44,970 nt of DNA from Bacteroidetes bacterium UBA1312 (lineage in GTDB: Bacteria > Bacteroidota > Bacteroidia > Chitinophagales > Chitinophagaceae). This document shows positions 16,441 to 23,843 of this stretch, in pieces. The notes beneath the pieces are model-generated. The model ran no database searches, was not told where the DNA came from, and saw only the letters and a list, made by a program, of their open reading frames with translations. How positions within the stretch are numbered: position 1 is the first letter of the stretch; each line of letters starts with the position of its first letter. Where the stretch lies: assembly GCA_002307135.1 (NCBI GenBank), contig DBTQ01000028.1, positions 1 through 44,970 on the forward strand, in the 5' to 3' direction. Made by a program: the position numbers and the translations under genes.

Positions 16441-17994
16441 TTATAATAGTACCTCTTTATTACACTCCGTTCTTAAATATACTTCCCAGTCTTCAAGCGT
16501 TTTCCCTTTCATTACACGCGGGAATTTATTCATCGCCCCTTCTTTACCTTTGAATCGCATATACTTGTAGAAAATATCGCTGGGGACAATTTGAACGAGT
16601 ACGTCCTTTAATGCCGAGGTTCGTTCTACTGCATAGTCATCATTAATCTCACAAAGTGTTTCGTCAATAATTGTTTTTACTTGCTCTACATCCACATTGG
16701 GATTATCACAACCAATAAACCATTTGTGTGCAAAAAGGCCATCATGCTGCAAGCCTGCAACAGTAAATTCACGAATAGTAATATCCAACTTACGTGAAAC
16801 AACATCAATAGCTTTGTTCATGTTGTCCACAGAAGTGTGTTCTCCGCAGAGACTCAAATATTGTTTTGTCCTTCCCGTAATTATAATTTCATATTCTGCA
16901 GCATTGGTGAATTTAATCACATCGCCTATGAAATAACGCCAAGCACCCGAACAAGTACTAATCATAACAGCATACTCTGTATGCTCGTCAACCTCATTGA
17001 TCAGGTAAGTTTTTAATCCCTCTTTCGGATTTCCATCTTCATCGAAATTGTCGAGGGTAAAGGGCGAGAACTCATAAAAAATACTGTTATTGAGCACCAA
17101 CTTTATGCCTTGTTCATTTGGCCTAGCTTGAAAGCCAAATGATCCTTCAGAAGCCATATAGGTTTCTATATAAGTAATTGGGTGTCCTAATAATTTATTG
17201 ATACTTTCGCGATAGGGCTCAAAAGAAACTCCTCCATGAATATAAACACTAAGGTTTGGCCATATTTCGTGTATATTTTTAACTTTATGAAACTGGACAA
17301 TACGGTCTAAAACGATCTGAACCCAAGCCGGCACACCACAAATAGTACCAACATCCCAATGCGGCGCTTTTCGTACAATGAGCTTTATTCTATCTTCCCA
17401 ATTGGTTCGTTTAGATATTTTATTGCCTGGTTTATAGAGTAAATTGCTCACCCATTTTGGCATATTTTTGGCGCTTATACCACTCATATCGCCTTCATAG
17501 TATTCGCCTTTTTCGTAGAGCGTGGTAGTACCGCCCAACATTAATATCCCTTTCTGAAATGCAACGCTTGGCACATTAAAATTTGCCATACTGTACAGCT
17601 GCTTAAAGCCCATCTTTTTGATGGATTTAATCATATCTTGAGTAACGGGGATATGCTTGCTCGCAGACTCTGAGGTTCCCGAACTCAATGCGAAATATTT
17701 GACTTTACCTGGCCAAGTAACGTTTTCTTCCCCTTCAATACATCGATGCCACCAGCCTTTATACATTTCATTATAGGTATGAAAAGGAACTCGTTCTCTG
17801 AATGCTTTTACAAAATCAACCTCTTCAGACAAAATCTCACCAAAACCATAATGCTTACCAAATGCAGTGTACTGTCCCCGCTCCAACAATTGCCTCAATG
17901 TATGTCGTTGATACACGATACCTGTGGCTACTGGTGGTATAAACTTTTTACGAATTTTGAGCGACCGAGAAATAAGAGAACCTAATATTGCCAT
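16441..17994 (-). CDS. GH3-family acyl-acid adenylate-forming protein
   Basis: 517 residues. GH3 proteins belong to the ANL (acyl-adenylate) superfamily; in plants they join amino acids to jasmonate or auxin. Bacterial homologues are widespread in Bacteroidetes and their substrates are mostly unknown. Motifs: the ATP-binding P-loop SSGTSESASKHIPVT at 104-118, YIETYMASEGSFGFQ, and YFIGDVIKF before a C-terminal domain with ITGRTKQYLSLCGEHTSVDN. It leads a likely two-gene unit with the enoyl-CoA hydratase family gene downstream, which suggests acyl-CoA or acyl-amide chemistry. A perfect -7 element (18029-18036) sits about 35 bp upstream of its start. Confidence 0.9.
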   Translation of the reverse strand: MAILGSLISRSLKIRKKFIPPVATGIVYQRHTLRQLLERGQYTAFGKHYGFGEILSEEVDFVKAFRERVPFHTYNEMYKGWWHRCIEGEENVTWPGKVKYFALSSGTSESASKHIPVTQDMIKSIKKMGFKQLYSMANFNVPSVAFQKGILMLGGTTTLYEKGEYYEGDMSGISAKNMPKWVSNLLYKPGNKISKRTNWEDRIKLIVRKAPHWDVGTICGVPAWVQIVLDRIVQFHKVKNIHEIWPNLSVYIHGGVSFEPYRESINKLLGHPITYIETYMASEGSFGFQARPNEQGIKLVLNNSIFYEFSPFTLDNFDEDGNPKEGLKTYLINEVDEHTEYAVMISTCSGAWRYFIGDVIKFTNAAEYEIIITGRTKQYLSLCGEHTSVDNMNKAIDVVSRKLDITIREFTVAGLQHDGLFAHKWFIGCDNPNVDVEQVKTIIDETLCEINDDYAVERTSALKDVLVQIVPSDIFYKYMRFKGKEGAMNKFPRVMKGKTLEDWEVYLRTECNKEVLL

Positions 17995-18028
17995 TAACTG
18001 ATTTTGGTTATTTATTGATACAAGAGCG

Positions 18029-18036
18029 CAAAGTTA
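18029..18036 (-). promoter_or_regulatory. -7 promoter element for the GH3-family gene
   Basis: On the minus strand TAACTTTG matches TAnnTTTG exactly and is followed by CGCTC. The start codon at 17994 is about 35 bp downstream. No clear -33 TTG is present. Confidence 0.5.
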
Positions 18037-18235
18037 AAAAAACTTATCGCTTGTTCCCGCTTTACTTTCTATTTCTTGATTTTTAATCCTTGGTTAAAAA
18101 ATTATGCCAAGCAAAGCAGTGGTATTAAAATATTTAGTCTGATTGTTTATTTTTTAAAGTATTTTTAATTTTAAATAAAACTAAAACAACATTAAGTAAT
18201 CGATTTGAGCATATTATCTATCCACAATAAAGACC

Positions 18236-19027
18236 ATGAAATTTTACAACAGCTCCAAAATAATATGCTTCTTGGTAAAAGAACGAATTGGATGTTTGTT
18301 ATTACTGATTATACTTTCAGCATGTGCAAAAAAAAAATTCCATGTCCTATATCAATCTGCACAACAATATTCAGTAACAGAGAACGCAACTGAAACAACA
18401 GATAGTGCTATACTTCATTTGGTACAATATTATAAACTTGATTTAAATAATAAAATGCAAGAAGCAATTGTACGAACAGATGTACCACTAAGTAAAGCAC
18501 AACCAGAAAGTACTATGGGTAATTGGATTGCAGATGTCATTTTACAAAGTGCGCAGAGTACAAATAAAAAAGTAATAGCCAGTATCATCAATTATGGTAG
18601 CATCGGTATTGATTACATTGCCCCCGGAACAATCAGTCGTGCCGATTTCTATAAAATAATTCCATTCGATAATAAAATTGTAATTGTGTCCGTACAAGGG
18701 AGTTTACTCAAGCGACTTTGCGATACCATTGCTCAAAACAAAGGTTGGCCGGTAAGTGGTATATCGTTTGTGATAGACAGTAACAGAGCAACAAAAATAA
18801 AAATTGATGGTGTTCCTCTAAATGATAATCTCGTATATAATATTGCTACTAATAATTTTTTGGTAAATGCAGGAGCACATGTACATCGCGGATTATTAAA
18901 ATCAGAACCACAACTAGTAACAGGTATATCCGTGCGAACGGCATTAATTAATTATTGTCAAACTTTAAACAACGCGGGCAAACAAGTGCATTCAAGCATA
19001 GAAAACAGAATAAGTTATGCAGAATAG
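18236..19027 (+). CDS. 5'-nucleotidase C-terminal-domain lipoprotein
   Basis: 263 residues. It carries only the substrate-binding domain that is normally fused behind the metallophosphatase domain in UshA-type 5'-nucleotidases. A lipobox LSAC puts lipidation at Cys30. The domain core is seen in STMGNWIADVILQSA, INYGSIGIDYIAPGTISRAD, IIPFDNKIVIVSVQGSLLKR and YNIATNNFLVNAGA. The usual N-x-G-x-I-R motif reads NYGSIG, so the arginine that contacts the nucleotide phosphate is replaced by glycine. The gene overlaps the metallophosphatase gene by 11 bp, so the two products are made together and probably form one split enzyme at the envelope. Confidence 0.88.
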   Translation: MKFYNSSKIICFLVKERIGCLLLLIILSACAKKKFHVLYQSAQQYSVTENATETTDSAILHLVQYYKLDLNNKMQEAIVRTDVPLSKAQPESTMGNWIADVILQSAQSTNKKVIASIINYGSIGIDYIAPGTISRADFYKIIPFDNKIVIVSVQGSLLKRLCDTIAQNKGWPVSGISFVIDSNRATKIKIDGVPLNDNLVYNIATNNFLVNAGAHVHRGLLKSEPQLVTGISVRTALINYCQTLNNAGKQVHSSIENRISYAE

Positions 19028-19940
19028 AAGAACCTTTTTAAAACAAAGCGCAGCTATAGGAGGACTATTACTTACAAACAGTATTCCATTCAAAAGCCTT
19101 GCAGGTAATAACGTCGAAAGATTGACCATTTTACACAGTAACGACACGCATAGCCAACTAGAGCCATTTGCATCAGATGCGGTAAAGTTTGCAAATTTGG
19201 GAGGTGTAGCCGGGCGCGCAACTTTAATTAATAAAATACGGATAGAAGAAGCCAATGTATTACTGCTCGATGCTGGAGATTTTTTTCAGGGCACTGATTA
19301 TTTTGACACTTATAAAGGAATTCCGGAAATAGAATCAATGAACCTCATGAGATATGATGCCATTACTATTGGAGATCATGAATTTGATGGTGGCATTGAA
19401 AATCTTGCGGAGCAATTATCAAATATTAAATGCCCTATATTAGTGGCCAATTATGGATTTGAAGGTACTAGCCTGGAAGGCAAAATAAAGCCATACACAA
19501 CTATCACAAAAGCCGGCATGAAAATTGGCATTATAGGTATTGGTATTGACCTAAACGGATTAGTAGCCGATCCAATTGCTAAACGCATTAAGTATTTAGA
19601 CCCTGTAAAAATAGCTAATGAGACAGCGCTTGTGCTTAAACAAAAAGAAAATTGCGATTTTATTATTTGCTTGTCTCATCTCGGCTTCGAAAATTTTTTC
19701 TCGAAAAAAGTAAATGATAAAAAATTAGCACAAGAAACGGAGCATATTGACTTGGTTGTAGGAGGTCATTCACATACTTTTTTAGATAAGCCATTCATTG
19801 TCAAGAATAAAAAAAAGAGGGATGTATTAATTGTTCAGGCAGGTTGGGGCGGAGTAAAACTAGGGCGTATAGATTATATTTTTTCCGACAAAAAAAAGAT
19901 TTTATCCGCCAATGCCCAAACTGTAATAATCGGGAAATAA
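19017..19940 (+). CDS. Tat-exported metallophosphatase, 5'-nucleotidase N-terminal domain
   Basis: 307 residues. A Tat-type leader begins NRRTFLKQSAAIGGLLLTNS. The metallophosphoesterase motifs follow in order: NDTHS (Asp43, His45), GDFFQG (Asp88), GDHEFDGG (119-126), SHLG (His221) and GGHSH (249-253). The third motif is normally GNHE; here the metal-bridging Asn is Asp120, which may alter activity. The usual C-terminal substrate domain is absent and is supplied by the overlapping upstream gene, in reverse order to the fused enzyme. Tat export suggests folding with metal in the cytoplasm before transport. Confidence 0.92.
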   Translation: MQNRRTFLKQSAAIGGLLLTNSIPFKSLAGNNVERLTILHSNDTHSQLEPFASDAVKFANLGGVAGRATLINKIRIEEANVLLLDAGDFFQGTDYFDTYKGIPEIESMNLMRYDAITIGDHEFDGGIENLAEQLSNIKCPILVANYGFEGTSLEGKIKPYTTITKAGMKIGIIGIGIDLNGLVADPIAKRIKYLDPVKIANETALVLKQKENCDFIICLSHLGFENFFSKKVNDKKLAQETEHIDLVVGGHSHTFLDKPFIVKNKKKRDVLIVQAGWGGVKLGRIDYIFSDKKKILSANAQTVIIGK

Positions 19941-20007
19941 ACAAATAGAATTTTGTTTTTTTTTCAACAAAATGTTAGCAACTTCGTTCACCACTTACAA
20001 AAGGAAA

Positions 20008-20016
20008 TTATCCACA
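20008..20016 (+). promoter_or_regulatory. Single consensus DnaA box upstream of dnaA
   Basis: TTATCCACA is a perfect match to the DnaA box consensus and lies 79 bp before the dnaA start codon. One box fits autorepression of dnaA. A near match (CTATCCACA) is at 18218-18226, before the nucleotidase pair. No box cluster or AT-rich unwinding element with 13-mers was seen, so I do not call an origin here. Confidence 0.55.
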
Positions 20017-20094
20017 GCTAATACACATAAATTAGCTCAAACTATTGCCAATAAAGGGTTTTATTAAAAATACACAGAAGGAGAAAGAATAAAG

Positions 20095-21582
20095 ATGCTC
20101 GACAAGTACAATACAGAGAATAATCCTCAAATTAACGATGCGACTGTTGCATGGACAAAGTGTTTGTCCATTATTCAGGACAACGTAAATGAACGTGCTT
20201 TCCATACTTGGTTTGATCCAATAAAAGCTGTATCGCTTGACAACAATATTATGACCCTTCAAGTACCAAGTCAATTTTTTTATGAATGGCTTGAAGAACA
20301 TTATGTAGAATTATTGGGTAAGACTATTAAACGAGTATTAGGTAAAGATGGCGGACTGGAATATAGAATTGTAATGGTAGATGGAAATTCATCGCGCAAT
20401 GGAGGAATCAATAGCGTAGTGAATATGCCGGGCAGTATTAACCCCAAACCATCGGCAGGTAGTAATATCGTTGATTTGCCTTTGCACATCAAGGATCCGA
20501 TGAATATCAAAAACCCCTACTCTATTCCGGGGTTGAAACGCACTGTTATTGACCCACAACTTAATCCTAATCTTACATTTGATAATTTAGTAGAAGGTGA
20601 TTGTAATCGTGTAGCTCGCTTAGCCGGCCTCAATGTGGCTCAAAAGCCTGGCGCTACATCTTTCAATCCTTTGGTAATATTTGGCAGTACTGGTTTAGGC
20701 AAAACACATATTGCACAAGCTATAGGTAATGAAGTGCGCCGCTTACACAGCAACAAAGCCGTATTGTATGTAAGTGCTGAAAAATTCATCAATCAATTTA
20801 TCGACCATTCTAAAAGTGGCGAAGTCAACGATTTTATTCACTTCTATCAATTGATAGATGTACTCATTATCGACGACATCCATATATTTACTTCTGCACC
20901 AAAATCTCAAGAAGTATTCTTCGCCATCTTCAATCATTTACACCAAGGTGGTAAACAAATTATTTTGACCAGCGATACTGCTCCTAAAGATTTAGATGGT
21001 ATGCAAGAACGCTTGTTAAGTCGCTTTCGCTGGGGATTAAACACGGATATACAAGCACCCGACTTTGAAACACGTCAGGAAATTTTGCGCCTGAAGATGA
21101 AGCAAGACGGCATGGAGTTGACAGAAGATGTGGTCAAATATATTGCCTTCAATATTCAGAATAATGTACGTGATCTGATTGGTGCTTCGATATCTCTTTT
21201 TGCACAGGCAACACTCAACAAAAAAGAAATAGACCTTGATGTTGCAAAGCGTGTAATGAAGAATTTGGTGAAGATGAACACGCGCGAACTGACCATAGAA
21301 AGTATTCAAAAGATGGTGTGTGAACATTACAACATTCCTTACGATAAGTTACTCATTAAAACACGTAAACGAGAAATCGTACAGGCACGCCAGATAACGA
21401 TGTTCTTAGCTAAAAAATTCACCAAGAGCTCGCTTAAAAACATTGGCGAACATTTTGGAGGGTTCGATCATACAACTGTTATTCACTCTTGTCAAACAGT
21501 AGAAGACCTGATGGATACAGATAATGATTACAAAGAAAAAATGGACGAATTACAACAGAAGGTACACATGGCTAGTATCTAG
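20095..21582 (+). CDS. dnaA: Chromosomal replication initiator protein DnaA
   Basis: 495 residues. DnaA binds DnaA boxes, opens the origin and loads the helicase. Domain I is at about 15-95 (AWTKCLSIIQDNVNERAFHTWF), followed by a poorly conserved linker to about 150. The AAA+ domain has Walker A GSTGLGKTH (197-205; most relatives have GGVGLGKTH), Walker B VLIIDDIHIF (256-265) and LLSRFRWGL. The DNA-binding domain IV holds the signature FGGFDHTTVIHS near the C-terminus. The start is ATG 20095, giving the usual domain I. It lies downstream of the split nucleotidase genes and converges on the beta-CASP gene over a terminator. Confidence 0.96.
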   Translation: MLDKYNTENNPQINDATVAWTKCLSIIQDNVNERAFHTWFDPIKAVSLDNNIMTLQVPSQFFYEWLEEHYVELLGKTIKRVLGKDGGLEYRIVMVDGNSSRNGGINSVVNMPGSINPKPSAGSNIVDLPLHIKDPMNIKNPYSIPGLKRTVIDPQLNPNLTFDNLVEGDCNRVARLAGLNVAQKPGATSFNPLVIFGSTGLGKTHIAQAIGNEVRRLHSNKAVLYVSAEKFINQFIDHSKSGEVNDFIHFYQLIDVLIIDDIHIFTSAPKSQEVFFAIFNHLHQGGKQIILTSDTAPKDLDGMQERLLSRFRWGLNTDIQAPDFETRQEILRLKMKQDGMELTEDVVKYIAFNIQNNVRDLIGASISLFAQATLNKKEIDLDVAKRVMKNLVKMNTRELTIESIQKMVCEHYNIPYDKLLIKTRKREIVQARQITMFLAKKFTKSSLKNIGEHFGGFDHTTVIHSCQTVEDLMDTDNDYKEKMDELQQKVHMASI

Positions 21583-21599
21583 AACTAATATCAGTTGAT

Positions 21600-21637
21600 A
21601 ATAATGCTCATTTGAATAGATTCAAATGAGCATTATT
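21600..21637. terminator. Bidirectional terminator between dnaA and the beta-CASP gene
   Basis: Perfect 18-bp arms with a 2-nt loop (AG), containing ATGCTCATTTGAAT and its complement, then TTCTTTTAT. It is 18 bp after the dnaA stop and 40 bp after the stop of the convergent beta-CASP gene. Confidence 0.85.
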
Positions 21638-21676
21638 TCTTTTATCAAAACACGGCATTATATTTTAAATGCATCT

Positions 21677-23080
21677 CTAGCCCAAGCCAATAGTTTGATG
21701 CATCTCTGGAATTTCTACATCAACAAAACCTTTTTTAATCAACCTTGATTTGAAATGTTGCTGTACATCATACTCACCATGCACCAAAAATAATTTACGT
21801 ATCTGCTTTGGATCTTGACAAGCCAACCATTGACACATATCTTCATAGTCACCATGGGCACTCATACTCTTTATAATACCTACCTGGGCCATTACTTCAT
21901 GTTGTTTACCAAAGATGCTAACATGATCAGCACCTGCACTTAACCTGCCTCCCAAAGATTGGGGTTCACAATACCCAACAATCAATATCGTATTGTTCGG
22001 ATTGTCGATACCATGTTCAATATGATGTTTGACACGACCAGCCTCTGCCATACCCGACGCAGAAATAATAACACAAGGTTCTCTATTATCGTTAAGTGCA
22101 ATTGACTCTTCTACACTTTCTATAAAATTCAAACCCTTAAAATCAAATACATCATGATCCGTTTTCAATAAATGTTGTACATATTTATTAAAACACTCCG
22201 GATGATCTTTGATAATTTTTGTTGCCTTTAATGACAGTGGACTATCAACAAAGTACTTTAAATCAGGCAATCTGTTTTCTTGTTCGAGCCTGTTGAGTGC
22301 ATAAAGCAACTCCTGTGTACGCCCCACGCTAAATGCAGGAATAATCAGCCGTCCTTTTTTATGGAGGCAAGTGTCTGTAATATATTTCAACAAATCATCG
22401 ACTATAGGCTTTGCCGTATCGTGCAGTTTATCGCCATAAGTACTTTCCATAATAATATAATCAGCCTGAGGAAATGTATCTGGAGAACGCAATATTATAT
22501 CCCTGTATCTACCAATATCTCCACTGAATGTAAGACGTATTATTTCGCCGGCTTCTTTCAATTTAAGATTAATAGCAGCGCTGCCTAATATATGACCGCA
22601 ATCCGTGTACAACAGTTCTATTTCTTCATCTATTATAGTAGGTGTATTGTAAGGCACAACTTTGAATAACGGGAATACATTCATTGCATCTTCTTCCGTG
22701 TATAATGGCTCTACATGCTCCCGTCCTTCCGCATCTCGCTGTAGATTGATATGTGCCACATCAGACTCCTGTATATGTGCCGAATCGATCAACATGATCT
22801 TTGCCAAATCCTCAGTAGCATCAGTACAATAAATAGGCCCTTTGTATCCTTCTTTTACCAATTTCGGTAACAAACCAACATGGTCAATATGTGCGTGTGA
22901 AACAATCACATAAGTAAGCTCTGAAGGTTCAAAACCAAAGTCCTGATTTAAAGACAAAGTCTCTTTACCCATTCCTTGAAAAAGACCACAGTCGAGTAAT
23001 ATTTGTTTGCCCGAACTCAAGTGTATAATATGTTTTGATCCTGTAACCGTACGGGCTGCTCCGTGAAATGAAATCTTCAT
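21677..23080 (-). CDS. Beta-CASP metallo-beta-lactamase-fold hydrolase (RNase-like)
   Basis: 467 residues. The metallo-beta-lactamase core has the zinc motif HAHIDH (62-67), further ligands in DCGHILGSAAIN and FSGDIGRY, and an inserted beta-CASP domain with LIIPAFSVGRTQELLYAL. The C-terminal RMMBL-type part holds SASGMAEAGRVKHHIEHG and KSMSAHGDYEDM, then FLVHGEYDVQQHFKSRL. Such proteins include the CPSF73-like RNA nucleases; action on RNA is likely but not shown. TACATTAG on the minus strand at 23104-23111, one base off the -7 consensus, is a possible promoter. Confidence 0.92.
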   Translation of the reverse strand: MKISFHGAARTVTGSKHIIHLSSGKQILLDCGLFQGMGKETLSLNQDFGFEPSELTYVIVSHAHIDHVGLLPKLVKEGYKGPIYCTDATEDLAKIMLIDSAHIQESDVAHINLQRDAEGREHVEPLYTEEDAMNVFPLFKVVPYNTPTIIDEEIELLYTDCGHILGSAAINLKLKEAGEIIRLTFSGDIGRYRDIILRSPDTFPQADYIIMESTYGDKLHDTAKPIVDDLLKYITDTCLHKKGRLIIPAFSVGRTQELLYALNRLEQENRLPDLKYFVDSPLSLKATKIIKDHPECFNKYVQHLLKTDHDVFDFKGLNFIESVEESIALNDNREPCVIISASGMAEAGRVKHHIEHGIDNPNNTILIVGYCEPQSLGGRLSAGADHVSIFGKQHEVMAQVGIIKSMSAHGDYEDMCQWLACQDPKQIRKLFLVHGEYDVQQHFKSRLIKKGFVDVEIPEMHQTIGLG

Positions 23081-23282
23081 GCTTCTATTTGTTTTTTCGA
23101 ATGCTAATGTAAGCGATTTTGAAGTCTTAAATAAAAGCCGCTATAATTATACCAAGAACAATAACAGAAGCAATAACAAATTTCAGACACTACATCCGTA
23201 CAACAGTGAACAGCAATTTTTAGAGTGCTGCTAAATATTGTTTTAATGAAGTGTCAAGTTTTTTTAGGAGGAGGCAGGATCA

Positions 23283-23618
23283 CCTAGTAAAATGGAAGGA
23301 TCACCTAGTAAATCGGTAGCTCGACCTAGTAAAAACATAGCTCGACCTAGTAAATCAGTAGGATGTCCTAGTAAATTGATAGCTCCTCCTAGTAAAATGA
23401 TAGCTCCTCCTAGTAAAACCATAGCTCCTCCTAGTAAAACTATAGCTCGACCTAATAAATTGGTAGGACGACCTAGTAAATTGATAACTCGACTTAATAA
23501 AATGATAGCTCCACCTAGTAAAACCATAGCTCGACCTAGTAAATTGGTAGGTGCACCTAGTAAAACGGTAGGACGACCTAATAAAATGGTAGCTCGACCT
23601 AGTAAATTGATAGCTCAA
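23283..23618. repeat. Sixteen-unit 21-bp tandem repeat (minisatellite)
   Basis: Sixteen contiguous 21-bp units follow the pattern CCTAGTAAA-NNN-RTAGCTCGA. The 9-bp core CCTAGTAAA is exact in 13 units; units 9 and 15 have CCTAATAAA and unit 11 CTTAATAAA. Codon-size position NNN is highly variable, and the last triplet (CGA, CCT, CCA, GCA, TGT, CAA) varies too. Neighbouring units share variants (units 5-7 all end in CCT), which points to slippage or unequal exchange. Thirteen CTAG sites in 336 bp is striking, since CTAG is rare in many bacterial genomes. Because 21 is a multiple of three, several frames remain open across it. It lies 225 bp before the PHP-ATPase gene. Confidence 0.95.
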
Positions 23619-23666
23619 GCTGCTATAACCAACGCTGTTAGCAATTCATTAACCAAGTATTTTTAA
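23292..23666 (+). CDS. Possible basic heptad-repeat protein encoded by the 21-bp array
   Basis: An ORF of 124 codons starts at an ATG lying in the variable triplet of unit 1 and runs through all later units in phase. It then adds a non-repeated tail (QAAITNAVSNSLTKYF). The heptad is PSK-x-[VI]-[AG]-[RP], giving a very basic, proline-rich chain with short GRPSK and ARPSK strings that recall AT-hook or SPKK-type DNA-binding tails. The variable codon encodes S, N, L, M or T. A hairpin follows directly on the stop. Against it: no promoter or signal was seen, and two minus-strand frames are also open (LLGGAI-type and SYQFTR-type heptads). It may be a non-coding repeat. Confidence 0.3.
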   Translation: MEGSPSKSVARPSKNIARPSKSVGCPSKLIAPPSKMIAPPSKTIAPPSKTIARPNKLVGRPSKLITRLNKMIAPPSKTIARPSKLVGAPSKTVGRPNKMVARPSKLIAQAAITNAVSNSLTKYF

Positions 23667-23690
23667 AAAGCAGGGAAATTTCCCCGCTTT
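23667..23690. terminator. Hairpin directly after the repeat ORF
   Basis: A 24-bp near-perfect palindrome with one mismatched pair, containing GGGAAATTTCCC. It starts at the base after the repeat ORF's stop codon. The T-run lies on the minus-strand side, so it would work better as a leftward terminator. Confidence 0.45.
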
Positions 23691-23843
23691 GGCAAGGTTA
23701 CTATGTGTAGGTTTGTTCCATATCAGAAAAAATACAATTGATTAATCATAAATAATTTATAAACAATTTTTCGCTACCTGGCATAAATGGACAGTTGCGT
23801 CTATTTATGAGTTAGAGGCAATTATAAAGAAACCTCACGATAT

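Noticed and set aside
19941..20094. Chromosomal origin upstream of dnaA
   Set aside because: Only one perfect DnaA box and 154 bp of space; no box cluster or unwinding element.
23264..23527. Minus-strand ORF with LLGGAI-type heptads across the 21-bp repeat
   Set aside because: It is open only because the unit length is a multiple of three. Its first ATG lies inside the array and leaves several units out, and its variable positions are split between codons.
23355..23618. Minus-strand ORF with SYQFTR-type heptads across the repeat
   Set aside because: Same by-product of a 21-bp period; only a TTG start is available and there is no unique sequence.
23283..23618. CRISPR array
   Set aside because: Units are 21 bp and contiguous with no spacers of 25-40 bp, and no cas gene is present.
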